A DNA stretch of 64,000 bases, from NCBI RefSeq assembly GCF_000196175.1, contig NC_005363.1, positions 682,001 to 746,000 on the forward strand, in the 5' to 3' direction. The position numbers were made by a program, and so were the translations under genes. Each line of letters begins with the position of its first letter. Position 1 is the stretch's first letter. The notes beneath the pieces are model-generated. The model had not been told where the DNA came from. It did not search any database and worked only from the letters and a program-made list of their open reading frames with translations. Source of the stretch: Bdellovibrio bacteriovorus HD100 (GTDB lineage: Bacteria > Bdellovibrionota > Bdellovibrionia > Bdellovibrionales > Bdellovibrionaceae). Of the stretch, positions 1 through 9,636 are shown one piece after another.

Positions 1-198
1 TAACGCGAGCCACATTGCGCGTTGCGATGCGCTTGGGGAGCGGATTTGAGGGCTGGACGAAAGGCTTCTCAGTTCGTTCTCAGCTCCGTTTTAAATGCAT
101 TTCTACAACATAATGTGGCGACGAAATAGAGCAACACTGAGAAAAACCCGAACCTTTCTATAGATTTGAATGCAGTACGTTTTACGACGGAGTCAGGG

Positions 199-450
199 AT
201 GTTTTGGGTTGTGACTTTAACAATGTCAGTTCTGATGTTTTCTGCCAGTGGATGTTCGCTGGAGGCCAACATCAGTGACTTGAACCAGCAGGTGCTGCCG
301 GCGCCCGCAGCTGTCCGTCACGACAAAGATTATCAAAATACAGAATTGGCCGTATCAGGCCATTATCAAGTTCAAGGTCAAATTGCAGAAACAACGGAAA
401 GACGGAATAGCGGGAACTACGTTGTAGAAGGAGTTATCGCTTATGAATAG
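199..450 (+). CDS. Small predicted lipoprotein
   Basis: A protein of 83 residues begins with a hydrophobic segment ending in Ser-Ala-Ser-Gly-Cys (Cys19), which reads as a signal peptide with a lipobox, so it is probably a lipid-anchored envelope protein. I chose ATG 199 because GGAG lies 6 bases upstream; an in-frame TTG at 166 would add 11 residues but has no ribosome-binding site. The rest is short, polar and without a recognised domain. Its stop overlaps the start of the giant fibre gene by 8 bases, so the two are likely translationally coupled. A role in anchoring or exporting the fibre is only a guess from position. Confidence 0.7.
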   Translation: MFWVVTLTMSVLMFSASGCSLEANISDLNQQVLPAPAAVRHDKDYQNTELAVSGHYQVQGQIAETTERRNSGNYVVEGVIAYE

Positions 451-3400
451 ATCCAAAATTCTGATTTTGAATCTGTTGTTGTTTTCGTCCGTGGCTTTGG
501 CACAAACCAATGGCAACAAAGGGATCACCTTTCAGGGGGTGATCAAGGACAACTCCAATCCCTCCAGTCCCGCGTTTCCCACTGTGACCTCCAATGTGGT
601 GGTGCAGATCCTGGGTGTTCGCAGCGATGGCAATTCCTGCATTCTGTGGGAAGAAATGCACTCGGGTGTGCAAATTGAAAAGGGTTATCTTTATCTTGTC
701 GTCGGGCGCGGGAGTAAAACCGCTCAGCCGACTTTAAGCTTTAAAGACGTCTTTAACGACAAGCCTAAAACCAGTCTGACGTGTTCAAATGGATTTACCG
801 ATTACACGCCGCTGGCGACTGACAGTCGCAAACTGCGCGTCGTGGTCAGCAGCCTGGGTATCACTGCTGACTTTAATATGCGGTCGGCTCCGTTGGCTGT
901 GCATTCTGAAACTGCAGGAAGTGCGGAAGCTCTGAATGGCAAAGCCAGTGCCGACTTTATTAACGTGAATACGCCAGGCGGGTTGACTCAAGCAGCGGCA
1001 GAGTCCTGGTTTGGCAGCACCATGATGGCCGATATTCTGGCGGGGACTTACGTGGCCCCCACGGCAACCACCGCCGGCAATGTGACCGGAGTTGTGGCTG
1101 TGGCTAACGGCGGAACCGGAGCCAGCACCGCCGCGGGTGCTCGGACAAACCTGGGACTGGGACCTTTGGCAGTGATGAATCCCACAGGGACTGCGGATGC
1201 CACGACTTATCTGCGTGGTGATGGGACGTGGGCGGGATTGCCGTCAGCACCCACATTGGCGGGTGACGTCAGTGGGTCCGTGGGCGCAAACACCGTTGAT
1301 AAGATCAAAGGCACGGCGGTGAATACCACGGCTTTGGCTGACGGCCACTTCCTGCGCTTTGAGAGCGGGGCATGGATCAACGGCGCCCTGGTGGCGGCGG
1401 ATGTCCCGGCTTTGGATTGGGCCAAGATCACCACGGGGAAACCTACGAACTTGGCAGGGTACGGGATCACTGATGCCGTCAGTAAAAACGGCGACACCAT
1501 GGCCGGCGCCTTGAACATGGGTTCTAACGACGTGACTGCAACAGGCTATGTTTTGATGAGCCCGCAGCGCGCGTTGGGTTTGGGAACATACACGAATGCG
1601 CAAGAAGCCACTTTGACAGGCGGACTTTCAGCCGCTCACAAAGGTTACACCTGGTACAACAGTGAAGCTCATCAGGTGAAATTCTGGAATGGAACGACTG
1701 TGCAGGCTTTGGGTGTTGCAGGTTCCGGGATCACCAGCATTGGTGGTCAGACGGGTGGTGCGCAAGCGTTTGCGACCGGCACCGTGGGCACGGCTCCTGC
1801 CTGGTCTTCGGGTTCTGACACTCACACTTTGAATATTCCAATGGCCGCGACGGGTTCGGTGACGGCGGGTTTACTGAGCAACGCCGACTATGCGGCTTTC
1901 GCGGCGAAGCTGGGAACAGCGACCAACTTTGGCGGCGATGTCACCGGGACTTATAACGCCATCACTCTGAATACGGTGCCGATTGCAAAAGGTGGTACGG
2001 GACAAACCACAGCGACAGCGGCCTTCGGTGCGTTGTCTCCGTTAACCACCAAAGGGGATGTGCTTGTGCATGATGGAACGGCCAACCTGCGTATGGCGGT
2101 GGGTTCCGACGGCAAGGCGTTGATCGCCGACAGCGCCGAAGCTGCCGGAGTTAAATGGGGCGACATTTTCTCCACCGATTTGCTTTCTATGGTGACCACG
2201 GGAATTGTTCAGCGCAATGGGGCGGGATCTTATTCTGCGGTGACGGTGAATGGGCCGTTGACTTATTCCTCCGGAGCTTTGGGTGTGAACGTCGGCACGG
2301 GCGCTGGCAGCGTGGCTGCGGGGGATGATGCCCGCATCACAGGTGCTTTGCAGCGCAGTGGTGGCACCATGACTGGCGTCCTGGGTTTGGGAACTTACTC
2401 CAATGCGCAGGAAGCCACTTTGGTGGGGACCTTGAATGCGACCCACAAAGGTTATGCCTGGTTTAACAGTGACGCCAATCAAGTGAAAATCTGGAATGGG
2501 TCAGCGGCCCAAGCGCTGGGCATTGCCGGTTCCGGTATCTCTTCCTTTGGTGGCCAGTCGGGGAATTCCCAGTCTTTGGCTATCGGCACGTCTGGAAATT
2601 CACCCGCGTGGAGTTCGGCTTCAGACACGCACACCTTGAATATCCCGATGGCTTCTGCCGCGAGTGTGACCGCGGGTCTTTTAAGCAAAACAGACTACGA
2701 TGCCTTTGCATCAAAGCAGGCCGCAGGAAATTACGTGACCGCGTTGACCGGGGATGTGACGGCGGCGGGACCTGGTTCTGCGGCGGCAACAATCGCCGCA
2801 GACGCGGTGACTTCGGCGAAGATCGCCAATGGCACTATAGTTGGTGCGGATATGGACTTTACCGGAGTCAACACGGCGACGACTTCGTTTGCAATGAAAG
2901 ACGGCACCGGCAAGTTCTTTAATTTCGCGTGCGCGACGACTGGCCACGTTCCAACGTGGACCGTGGCGGGCTTTGTCTGTCAGGCGGCGGCTTCGGGGGA
3001 CTTTAAAGCAGACGGCACGGTGAACATGACGGGGCCGTTAAAGGCCGTGGTCGGCTCGGCGGCAGCTCCAGGCTACACTTTTGTTGGAGACACCAACACG
3101 GGCATGTTCGGTGCGGCGGCGGATGCTCTAGGATTTTCCACTGCCGGTGTTGAGAGGATGAGGCTTGATGGCTCCGGGATGACGGTGCAGGGGCCCAGTT
3201 CGTTTCTTGTTGTTAAAGATACAGTTTCGGGTGGGGACACTGAAAGCGGTCTTTTCATTGAGGGTGATGGGGCCACAGGAGGACTGACAGCTTTGTCTGA
3301 TGGGTATAGCAATCATCCGGCGTGGGCCGATTCATTGATGCTGTATTCTGATACAGTCAATTCTGGTGGTTTAAGACTTCATGCTAACGCCGGAAATATC

Positions 3401-6322
3401 ACCCTAAGTAATGGCTGGTCGCCCAACGTAGACCGGATGGTGCTTTTGCCTTCTGGAAATGTCGGTATCGGCACCTTAACTCCGGGTTCTGCCTTGGAAG
3501 TGAAAGGTGAGATCAGAACATCAGGAACAACTTCCGGCTATACGGGCTTTAGAGCTCCCGCATCCGGAAATAATATCACTTATACTCTTCCCGGCGCTGA
3601 CGGCACCAATAACCAGGTTTTGACCACCAATGGTTCCGGCACGCTGTCGTGGACCAGCCCCGCAGCTGGCGGAATCACGTCCCTGGGCGGATTGACAGCA
3701 GGGACACAGACTTTTGCGATCGGCACCAGTGGAAATGCGCCGGCATTTAGTTCAGCGACCAGCACACACACATTGAATATTCCAATGGCGGCAACGGCGT
3801 CAGTGACGGCGGGTTTGATATCCAAAGCAGAATACGATTCCTTCGCCGCCAAACAGGCTGCAGGAAATTATGTGACAGCCCTGACCGGTGACGTCACGGC
3901 CACAGGTCCCGGGTCAGTAGCAGCGACAATTGCGGCAAATGCGGTGACGTCGGCCAAGATTGCCAATGGCACGATTGTCGGCGCGGATCTGGATTTCACG
4001 GGAGTGAACACCGCAACGACTTCGTTTGCCATGAAAGACAGCACTGGCAAGTTCTACAACTTCGCCTGTGCGACCACGAGCCATGTTCCGACTTGGACAG
4101 CAACTGGCTTTGCCTGCCAGGCGCCTGGGGCGAATATCACTTCAGGAAATGTGACGACGGCCTTGGGGTACACTCCGGTGAATGACGCTGGAGACACTAT
4201 GACCGGGGATTTGACCTTTGATGCGACCAAAGGGATTTACTTCAAAGACTCATCGGGGCCAGAGAAAGTATATTTAAAAGCACCGACGGCTTTGGCCGCC
4301 AGTTACAATCTGACCTGGCCAGCGGCGGTGCCGACAGCGGGGCAGTCCCTGCAGTCCGATGCTTCGGGGAATTTAAGCTGGTACACGCCCAGTGCTGGTG
4401 CGGGCGATTTCAAAGCTGACGGTACAGTGAATATGACCGGCACCTTGAAAGCGGTTGCGGGAACCGCCGCGGCTCCGGGTTACGCTCTGGTTGGTGACAC
4501 CAACACCGGTATGTTCGGTGCGGCGGCCGACACGCTTGGTTTAGCTACGGCGGGTGTTGAAAGAATGAGGCTCGGTGCTACTGGGATGACCGTTTCGGGG
4601 ACTTCCGATGACAACGTAAGCCTGAGTGTTGAAAGCCCGGATAACTTTTCCGGATATTCCACCAAGATGCAGATCACAGACTATGGTGGCGCGGGGGCCG
4701 TGGGGCTGTGGATTCAAAATGCGGGTGGCACCAAAGCTTCCCCGACAGCAACAACGGCAGGAACGATCATCGGAAGACTTTGGTATTCGGGCTATGCTAC
4801 TGGCTTCCGACCGGCGGCGGGTATCAACGTCACGGCTCATCAAAACTTCACCGCCACCAACACGCCAACAAATATGATTTTCTACACCGGCCCCGTGGGA
4901 AGCTCCACGGCCTTGGAACGTATGAGAATTGATTACGCCGGGAACGTCGGTATTGGCACGGTGGCTCCGGGCTCGGCTCTGGATGTGAAAGGCGAAATCA
5001 GAACCTCCGGAACAACATCAGGCTATTCGGGTTTCAGAGCGCCAGCTTCCGGGAATAATATCACTTACACGCTTCCAGGAGCTGATGGCACAAACAACCA
5101 AGTCCTGACGACGAATGGCTCAGGGACACTGTCTTGGACAACGCCGGCGGCTGGCGGTATCACCTCCTTGGGTGGATTGACAGCGGCGACGCAGACCTTT
5201 GCGATTGGCACCAGCGGCAATTCTCCGGCATTCAGTTCAGCGACCAGCACGCATACTTTGAATATTCCGATGGCGTCGGCAGCTTCAGTGACCGCCGGTC
5301 TGATCAGCAAGTCTGAGTATGACACCTTCAACGGCAAGTTGTCGGCCACGATCACGTCCCCGTTGGCGGGGCAACATATTCGGCACAATGGTTCAGCCTG
5401 GGTGAACGCACTGGTGGCTTTGTCGTCAGATGTGACGGGGACTTTGTCCATTGCCAACGGCGGTACCGGCGCCACCAGTGCGGGATCGGCCCGGACAAGT
5501 TTGGGCATCGGATCTGCCGGTACAAGAGACACGGGGGCAGTCTCTGGAAATGTGCCGCTGATTGGTGTCTCGGGGATCACGGCGAACAAGATGTGTACTT
5601 CGGATGGGACCAGTTCGATCATTTGTAACACGAACATTCCCACCAGCCAGTGGGGAGTCTCGGGTTCCGACATCTACTATAACGCGGGCAAGGTGGCCAT
5701 CGGCACCACAGTTGCGGATCGCAATTTGACCGTAACGAACAACTCTTCGGGGCAGGGGTCGATCAGTGTTCAGAACAATAGCGGCAGCGGAGTAAGCTCA
5801 GTCGAATTCTTTAATAGCAGTGGTGGGCCGGAAGGTTTCGTGGGCTGGGGGAACAGCAGTGCCAGCGGTGTTTCCAATACTGTTGTTCTTGGTTCTAATG
5901 GAGTAAGGCAAGTGGCTTTGTTTACCAATAACACCAAAGTTCTTACGGCTTATTCATCGGGGAATGTCGGAATTGGCGTGGCTGGTGATCCGGACGTCAA
6001 ACTGAAGGTCAATGGAACGATCGCTTCGGCTCAGGTGAATGACTTAAGCCCGACGAGCTTCGATCTTTCACTCGGAAATTTCCAGCACACTTCGACGGGC
6101 TGTTCTGGAACTTCGTGGGATCTGGTGAACATGGCGGAAGGTGCGACGTACACCATCGCCGTACAAAATAACACACACACGGGTGCCTGCAGTTTCACGA
6201 ATTCAGGTTCGACGTTCCGTTACCAGCCCGCCAATGCCACACCGGGTGTGGGGCATGTGATCTATTCCTTTATGAAGGTGGGAACAGTTGTCTATGTTTC
6301 GTGGGTTGAAGGCTTTAACTAA
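443..6322 (+). CDS. Giant repetitive phage-tail-fibre-like secreted protein
   Basis: This 1959-residue protein has a signal peptide ending near Ala-Leu-Ala-Gln (residue 21) and then an almost entirely repetitive body rich in Gly, Thr, Ala and Ser. Three kinds of block recur: tail-fibre style units (VANGGTGA, NVGIGT), a unit with TYTLPGADGTNNQVL, and a unit with THTLNIPMA. Near-duplicate blocks lie at about 1575-1905 and 2385-2705, at 2715-2990 and 3850-4130, at 2998-3190 and 4408-4590, and at 3510-3860 and 5005-5330. The C-terminal 70 residues are unique. Such repeats are known from phage tail fibres and from the chimeric Bdellovibrio fibre proteins (mosaic adhesive trimers) used in prey recognition. 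Assignment to that family is my inference; trimerisation and the adhesive tip cannot be seen directly. Confidence 0.8.
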   Translation: MNRSKILILNLLLFSSVALAQTNGNKGITFQGVIKDNSNPSSPAFPTVTSNVVVQILGVRSDGNSCILWEEMHSGVQIEKGYLYLVVGRGSKTAQPTLSFKDVFNDKPKTSLTCSNGFTDYTPLATDSRKLRVVVSSLGITADFNMRSAPLAVHSETAGSAEALNGKASADFINVNTPGGLTQAAAESWFGSTMMADILAGTYVAPTATTAGNVTGVVAVANGGTGASTAAGARTNLGLGPLAVMNPTGTADATTYLRGDGTWAGLPSAPTLAGDVSGSVGANTVDKIKGTAVNTTALADGHFLRFESGAWINGALVAADVPALDWAKITTGKPTNLAGYGITDAVSKNGDTMAGALNMGSNDVTATGYVLMSPQRALGLGTYTNAQEATLTGGLSAAHKGYTWYNSEAHQVKFWNGTTVQALGVAGSGITSIGGQTGGAQAFATGTVGTAPAWSSGSDTHTLNIPMAATGSVTAGLLSNADYAAFAAKLGTATNFGGDVTGTYNAITLNTVPIAKGGTGQTTATAAFGALSPLTTKGDVLVHDGTANLRMAVGSDGKALIADSAEAAGVKWGDIFSTDLLSMVTTGIVQRNGAGSYSAVTVNGPLTYSSGALGVNVGTGAGSVAAGDDARITGALQRSGGTMTGVLGLGTYSNAQEATLVGTLNATHKGYAWFNSDANQVKIWNGSAAQALGIAGSGISSFGGQSGNSQSLAIGTSGNSPAWSSASDTHTLNIPMASAASVTAGLLSKTDYDAFASKQAAGNYVTALTGDVTAAGPGSAAATIAADAVTSAKIANGTIVGADMDFTGVNTATTSFAMKDGTGKFFNFACATTGHVPTWTVAGFVCQAAASGDFKADGTVNMTGPLKAVVGSAAAPGYTFVGDTNTGMFGAAADALGFSTAGVERMRLDGSGMTVQGPSSFLVVKDTVSGGDTESGLFIEGDGATGGLTALSDGYSNHPAWADSLMLYSDTVNSGGLRLHANAGNITLSNGWSPNVDRMVLLPSGNVGIGTLTPGSALEVKGEIRTSGTTSGYTGFRAPASGNNITYTLPGADGTNNQVLTTNGSGTLSWTSPAAGGITSLGGLTAGTQTFAIGTSGNAPAFSSATSTHTLNIPMAATASVTAGLISKAEYDSFAAKQAAGNYVTALTGDVTATGPGSVAATIAANAVTSAKIANGTIVGADLDFTGVNTATTSFAMKDSTGKFYNFACATTSHVPTWTATGFACQAPGANITSGNVTTALGYTPVNDAGDTMTGDLTFDATKGIYFKDSSGPEKVYLKAPTALAASYNLTWPAAVPTAGQSLQSDASGNLSWYTPSAGAGDFKADGTVNMTGTLKAVAGTAAAPGYALVGDTNTGMFGAAADTLGLATAGVERMRLGATGMTVSGTSDDNVSLSVESPDNFSGYSTKMQITDYGGAGAVGLWIQNAGGTKASPTATTAGTIIGRLWYSGYATGFRPAAGINVTAHQNFTATNTPTNMIFYTGPVGSSTALERMRIDYAGNVGIGTVAPGSALDVKGEIRTSGTTSGYSGFRAPASGNNITYTLPGADGTNNQVLTTNGSGTLSWTTPAAGGITSLGGLTAATQTFAIGTSGNSPAFSSATSTHTLNIPMASAASVTAGLISKSEYDTFNGKLSATITSPLAGQHIRHNGSAWVNALVALSSDVTGTLSIANGGTGATSAGSARTSLGIGSAGTRDTGAVSGNVPLIGVSGITANKMCTSDGTSSIICNTNIPTSQWGVSGSDIYYNAGKVAIGTTVADRNLTVTNNSSGQGSISVQNNSGSGVSSVEFFNSSGGPEGFVGWGNSSASGVSNTVVLGSNGVRQVALFTNNTKVLTAYSSGNVGIGVAGDPDVKLKVNGTIASAQVNDLSPTSFDLSLGNFQHTSTGCSGTSWDLVNMAEGATYTIAVQNNTHTGACSFTNSGSTFRYQPANATPGVGHVIYSFMKVGTVVYVSWVEGFN

Positions 6323-6344
6323 GTGGCAGGATCCGGGGGGGAGA

Positions 6345-8423
6345 ATGCTAAAAAAAGTTACGACATTCGCAGCTCTTGTTTCTTCGTTGCTGCTGTCAAT
6401 GAACGCTCTCGGATTCGGTGGTGGTTTCTGGCAGAAAAGACATGTGGGGTTGCAGCTCCTGGCTGGTCAGTTCGATGCCTCGGCGATGATCAATGGACCG
6501 CTGAGCATCGCTCGATTCAGGGAACCTCGTGATGCGGTTGTCAATGCGGCTGGAGATATCTTTATCGTGGACAGCAACGCCTCTGTCATTCGCAAGATTT
6601 CCAATGGCGTTGTTTCAACCTTTGCCGGGAAATTTGGTGTTTTCGACCATGCGGATGGAACGGGTGACAGTGCCCGGTTTGACTACCCGACAGGGATCAC
6701 CATCGATGGCAGTGGAAATCTTTTTGTTACGGAAGGAAACAACCACACCATTCGCAAAATCACTCCGGCAGCTGTCGTGACGACGGTGGCGGGGTCACCC
6801 GGGAACGCCGGCACGGCTGATGGAACCGGATCTGCGGCAAGATTCAACAATCCCGAAGACATCACCTTGGCTGCAGATGGCAACTTTTATATCACTGATA
6901 AAAATAACAACATGATCCGCAAAATGACGCCAGCCGGGGTTGTGACGACTTTTGCCGGTGACGGCACCTATGGTTGTACTGACGGAACGGGTGCTGCCGC
7001 ACATTTTAATTACCCCACCGGTATTGTGGGAGACTCGGCGGGGAATCTTTTTGTAGTGTGTTCAAGCTGCAGTACGATTCGTAAAATCACACCGGCCGGG
7101 GTTGTGACGACCTTTGCGGGACAGGCCTATACCACGGGTGCAGTGGACGGAACCGGCACCGCAGCCCGGTTTAGTTGGCCCGTCGGAATCACCATCGACA
7201 GTTCTGACAACCTGTATGTGGCGGACTACAGTAATTCAGCAATTAGAAAAGTGACATCCTCGGCCGTGGTCAGTAACTTTGCAGGATCCTATGGTGATTA
7301 TGGTGCGGTGGATGGCACAGGGACCGCGGCGCGATTTGCCGGGCCGGCGGGTGTAGGTATTGATGCGTCCGGGAATTTGTTTGTCACCGATTCTGACAAT
7401 GCGTCGATTCGCAAGGTCACACCTGCGCGAGTTGTTACCCTGGTGGCAGGATCATTGGCTGGGGACAGTGATGGGTCGGCGGATGGGACGGGGACTGCGG
7501 CTTCCTTCCATAGCCCCGAAGGAGTTGCGGCCGATCCAGCCGGCAATCTCTATGTTGCTGATACAATGAATAGAACGATTCGAAAAATCACACCCTCTGG
7601 GAATGTAACTACGATAGCCGGAAGTCCTGGTCAGATTGGGTCTGCGGATGGAACCGGGGCGGCGGCCCGCTTCTCGTACCCCACGAAGCTGACGGTGGCG
7701 GAGGACGGCAATATCTACGTAGCCGATGAGTATCGAATCAGAAAGCTCACCCCGGGTGGCGTGGTGACATCGTTGGCGGGGGACTACGACAACTCCGGTT
7801 CCGCCGATGGGACGGGGACATCGGCTCGTTTTGGCGGAGTCGCCGGCATCGCCAGCGATGGGGCTGGAAGTCTTTATGTTTCTGATTCCGGAAATTACAC
7901 AGTCAGAAAAGTGACCTTGGCTGGTGTCGTGACAACTTTGGCAGGGCAAGTGGGCATTCAGGGAAGTGATGATGGAACCGGAACTGGCGCGACCTTTTCC
8001 CGCGTGGCGGGCATCACCGTCACTCCGTCGGGGAATATTTTTGTGGCGGACACTGACAATAACGTCATTCGTAAAATCACCGTCGCCGGAGTCGTGACCA
8101 CTTTCGCCGGGGCTGCCGGTCAGGGCGGAAATGATGACGGCATGGGAAGCAATGCCCGCTTTTCTCAACCGCATTTTGTCGCGACGGATTCTTCAGGGAA
8201 TCTCTATGTTGCCGAGTGGGGAGAAGCCACAATTCGCAAGATCACCTCAGGTGCGGTCGTCACCACGATTGCCGGGGTGCTTAGTACAAGTCCCGGTTAT
8301 ACGGGGTCCCTTTCAAATGGAGTTAAGCAGTCTGAGATTGGCAGCGCTTTCAGTATTTGTGTGTCAGGGCGAAGAATTATTTTTGTTGGCGAGAATATCG
8401 TGAAATGGGTCCCGCGTCCTTAG
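6345..8423 (+). CDS. Secreted NHL-repeat beta-propeller protein
   Basis: The product (692 residues) has a signal peptide of about 23 residues followed by eleven tandem units of about 55 residues. Each unit contains a variant of DGTGxAARF, then GNLFVxD, then IRKITPxGVVTTxAG, which is the NHL/six-bladed propeller pattern; eleven units would make about two propellers. ATG 6345 was chosen because it has a strong GGGGGGAG site and starts a good signal peptide; a longer TTG start at 6288 lies inside the fibre gene. It follows the fibre gene by 22 bases and is probably co-transcribed. NHL propellers are usually protein or ligand binding scaffolds, so it may act at the cell surface with the fibre, which is inference. 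Confidence 0.85.
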   Translation: MLKKVTTFAALVSSLLLSMNALGFGGGFWQKRHVGLQLLAGQFDASAMINGPLSIARFREPRDAVVNAAGDIFIVDSNASVIRKISNGVVSTFAGKFGVFDHADGTGDSARFDYPTGITIDGSGNLFVTEGNNHTIRKITPAAVVTTVAGSPGNAGTADGTGSAARFNNPEDITLAADGNFYITDKNNNMIRKMTPAGVVTTFAGDGTYGCTDGTGAAAHFNYPTGIVGDSAGNLFVVCSSCSTIRKITPAGVVTTFAGQAYTTGAVDGTGTAARFSWPVGITIDSSDNLYVADYSNSAIRKVTSSAVVSNFAGSYGDYGAVDGTGTAARFAGPAGVGIDASGNLFVTDSDNASIRKVTPARVVTLVAGSLAGDSDGSADGTGTAASFHSPEGVAADPAGNLYVADTMNRTIRKITPSGNVTTIAGSPGQIGSADGTGAAARFSYPTKLTVAEDGNIYVADEYRIRKLTPGGVVTSLAGDYDNSGSADGTGTSARFGGVAGIASDGAGSLYVSDSGNYTVRKVTLAGVVTTLAGQVGIQGSDDGTGTGATFSRVAGITVTPSGNIFVADTDNNVIRKITVAGVVTTFAGAAGQGGNDDGMGSNARFSQPHFVATDSSGNLYVAEWGEATIRKITSGAVVTTIAGVLSTSPGYTGSLSNGVKQSEIGSAFSICVSGRRIIFVGENIVKWVPRP

Positions 8424-8427
8424 TGGA

Positions 8428-9159
8428 CTATCTGTATTTTTTAAAAATCTTCTCCATCGTGCCGTTGGTCTTCATCTGGGCAATCGCACGATTCAGTTCA
8501 GAAATCTTCAGAGGAGAGTCGCGGCGCAGCCAGCAGCGCACAGGGATTTCCTCGATGACAAGTCCACGTCTTTGGATCTTTGAACTTTTGTGGCGCTTAA
8601 GATAATAAGCCAAATGTATCTCTTCAACCACCGCATAGTTAAAGCGCGAAGCATCCAGCTTTTGCAGATTGGCATCTTCATTAGGGGAATCATCCCGTAG
8701 GAATGTCCCTGCACTGAAACTGTCTTGCAGGGCTGGGTATCGGTATTTCAAGACCGTGCCGATCCGCTGTTTTTTCAGTTGATCCAGCGATTTTACGGCA
8801 GCGGTGTTAGAAACAATCAAATTCTTTGAAGTGAAAAGAGGCTCCGACCAAAAAACGTCAGCCTCGCGGACCTGGGCCCATTCGCGGGATGTATAGCAGT
8901 TCAGATCAATTTTGTTTTTTTGCGAATACTCGCGAATGCGGAATTTGGGCAGAACAAGAATGTCAATTTTGCGGCCCAGTTCGTTCGCGAGGGCGCGCAC
9001 ATAGTCAGCGGTGATCCCCTTTGGAGACGTCCCGGAATCCGCAAAGTACCAGGGGGCCGACATATTTTCGCCTATCACAGTTGTTAAAGGCGACGAGGCC
9101 AGTGTCGGCAGACAAAAGAGAGAGACTGAAATAAGAAGAAGTGTTTCCCGGAATTGCAC
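8428..9159 (-). CDS. Periplasmic solute-binding protein, SBP_bac_3-like
   Basis: A 243-residue protein with a signal peptide (cleavage near Thr-Leu-Ala-Ser, residue 22) and the fold pattern of polar amino-acid binding proteins (family 3). It contains ITADYVRAL, PKFRIRE, NCYTS and GTVLKYRYP, which recur almost unchanged in a second protein at 50662-51390, so the two are paralogues. Both keep a Cys in NCYTS and another near the C-terminus (VRCWL here), a possible disulphide. No permease or ATPase gene is adjacent, so it could feed a transporter elsewhere or act as a sensor. The start is GTG; it lies 8 bases after the KH gene stop, so the pair is probably an operon. Confidence 0.75.
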   Translation of the reverse strand: MQFRETLLLISVSLFCLPTLASSPLTTVIGENMSAPWYFADSGTSPKGITADYVRALANELGRKIDILVLPKFRIREYSQKNKIDLNCYTSREWAQVREADVFWSEPLFTSKNLIVSNTAAVKSLDQLKKQRIGTVLKYRYPALQDSFSAGTFLRDDSPNEDANLQKLDASRFNYAVVEEIHLAYYLKRHKSSKIQRRGLVIEEIPVRCWLRRDSPLKISELNRAIAQMKTNGTMEKIFKKYR

Positions 9160-9167
9160 TCCCTATC

Positions 9168-9506
9168 TTAGTCACTAAAATAAGGAACTTCAACTATTGC
9201 GCGGAATCCTTTCCGAGCTGAAATGGAAGAAATAAGGGTTCGGATGGCGCCGATATTCCTTCCTTTGGATCCCAAAATTTGTCCAATGCATTCTTTTTTG
9301 CAGCCGACGTGATAAACTGTGGTGCGTTCACCGACCTCGACATTGATGGACAGGCTTGAACTGTCACTGACCAGCTCCGTCAGTAACCCCAAAATCAGTT
9401 TGCGCCCGTTTTCCCGCTCTTCATTCAACTTCATTGGGCAGAGGGGCGTGTCTACGCTGGATTCAGACGACGAGGCAGATCTTGTAATTACCTTAGGCAA
9501 ACTCAT
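9168..9506 (-). CDS. khpA: KH-domain RNA-binding protein, KhpA-like
   Basis: A cytoplasmic protein of 112 residues whose C-terminal half carries a KH domain: IGQILGSKGRNIGAIRTLI contains the GxxG loop (Gly-Ser-Lys-Gly) that contacts RNA, followed by a final beta strand AIVEVPY. Size and single KH domain fit KhpA/YlqC, but the first 35 residues are an extra polar extension not typical of that family. The start ATG has a GGGAG site. KhpA usually pairs with KhpB to bind RNA and influence cell size and translation; its usual neighbours rpsP and rimM are absent here. A second KH protein elsewhere in the genome could be the true KhpA, so the symbol is tentative. Confidence 0.7.
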   Translation of the reverse strand: MSLPKVITRSASSSESSVDTPLCPMKLNEERENGRKLILGLLTELVSDSSSLSINVEVGERTTVYHVGCKKECIGQILGSKGRNIGAIRTLISSISARKGFRAIVEVPYFSD

Positions 9507-9636
9507 AGGACTCCCGCAATAACAGTTGCTTCACTCAGATTATGCGGGTTTGCGGAAGCAGTGATAATTGAAACTGCCAAAACGGGACCATTGCAGGCCA
9601 CAAACTGAGGCTTTTGGATTAGCCCCGACGTGGCTG

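Noticed and set aside
1559-5330. Repeated DNA blocks considered as a CRISPR or satellite array
   Set aside because: Repeats are in frame, degenerate and long, and encode fibre-type protein units; there is no constant repeat with unique spacers.
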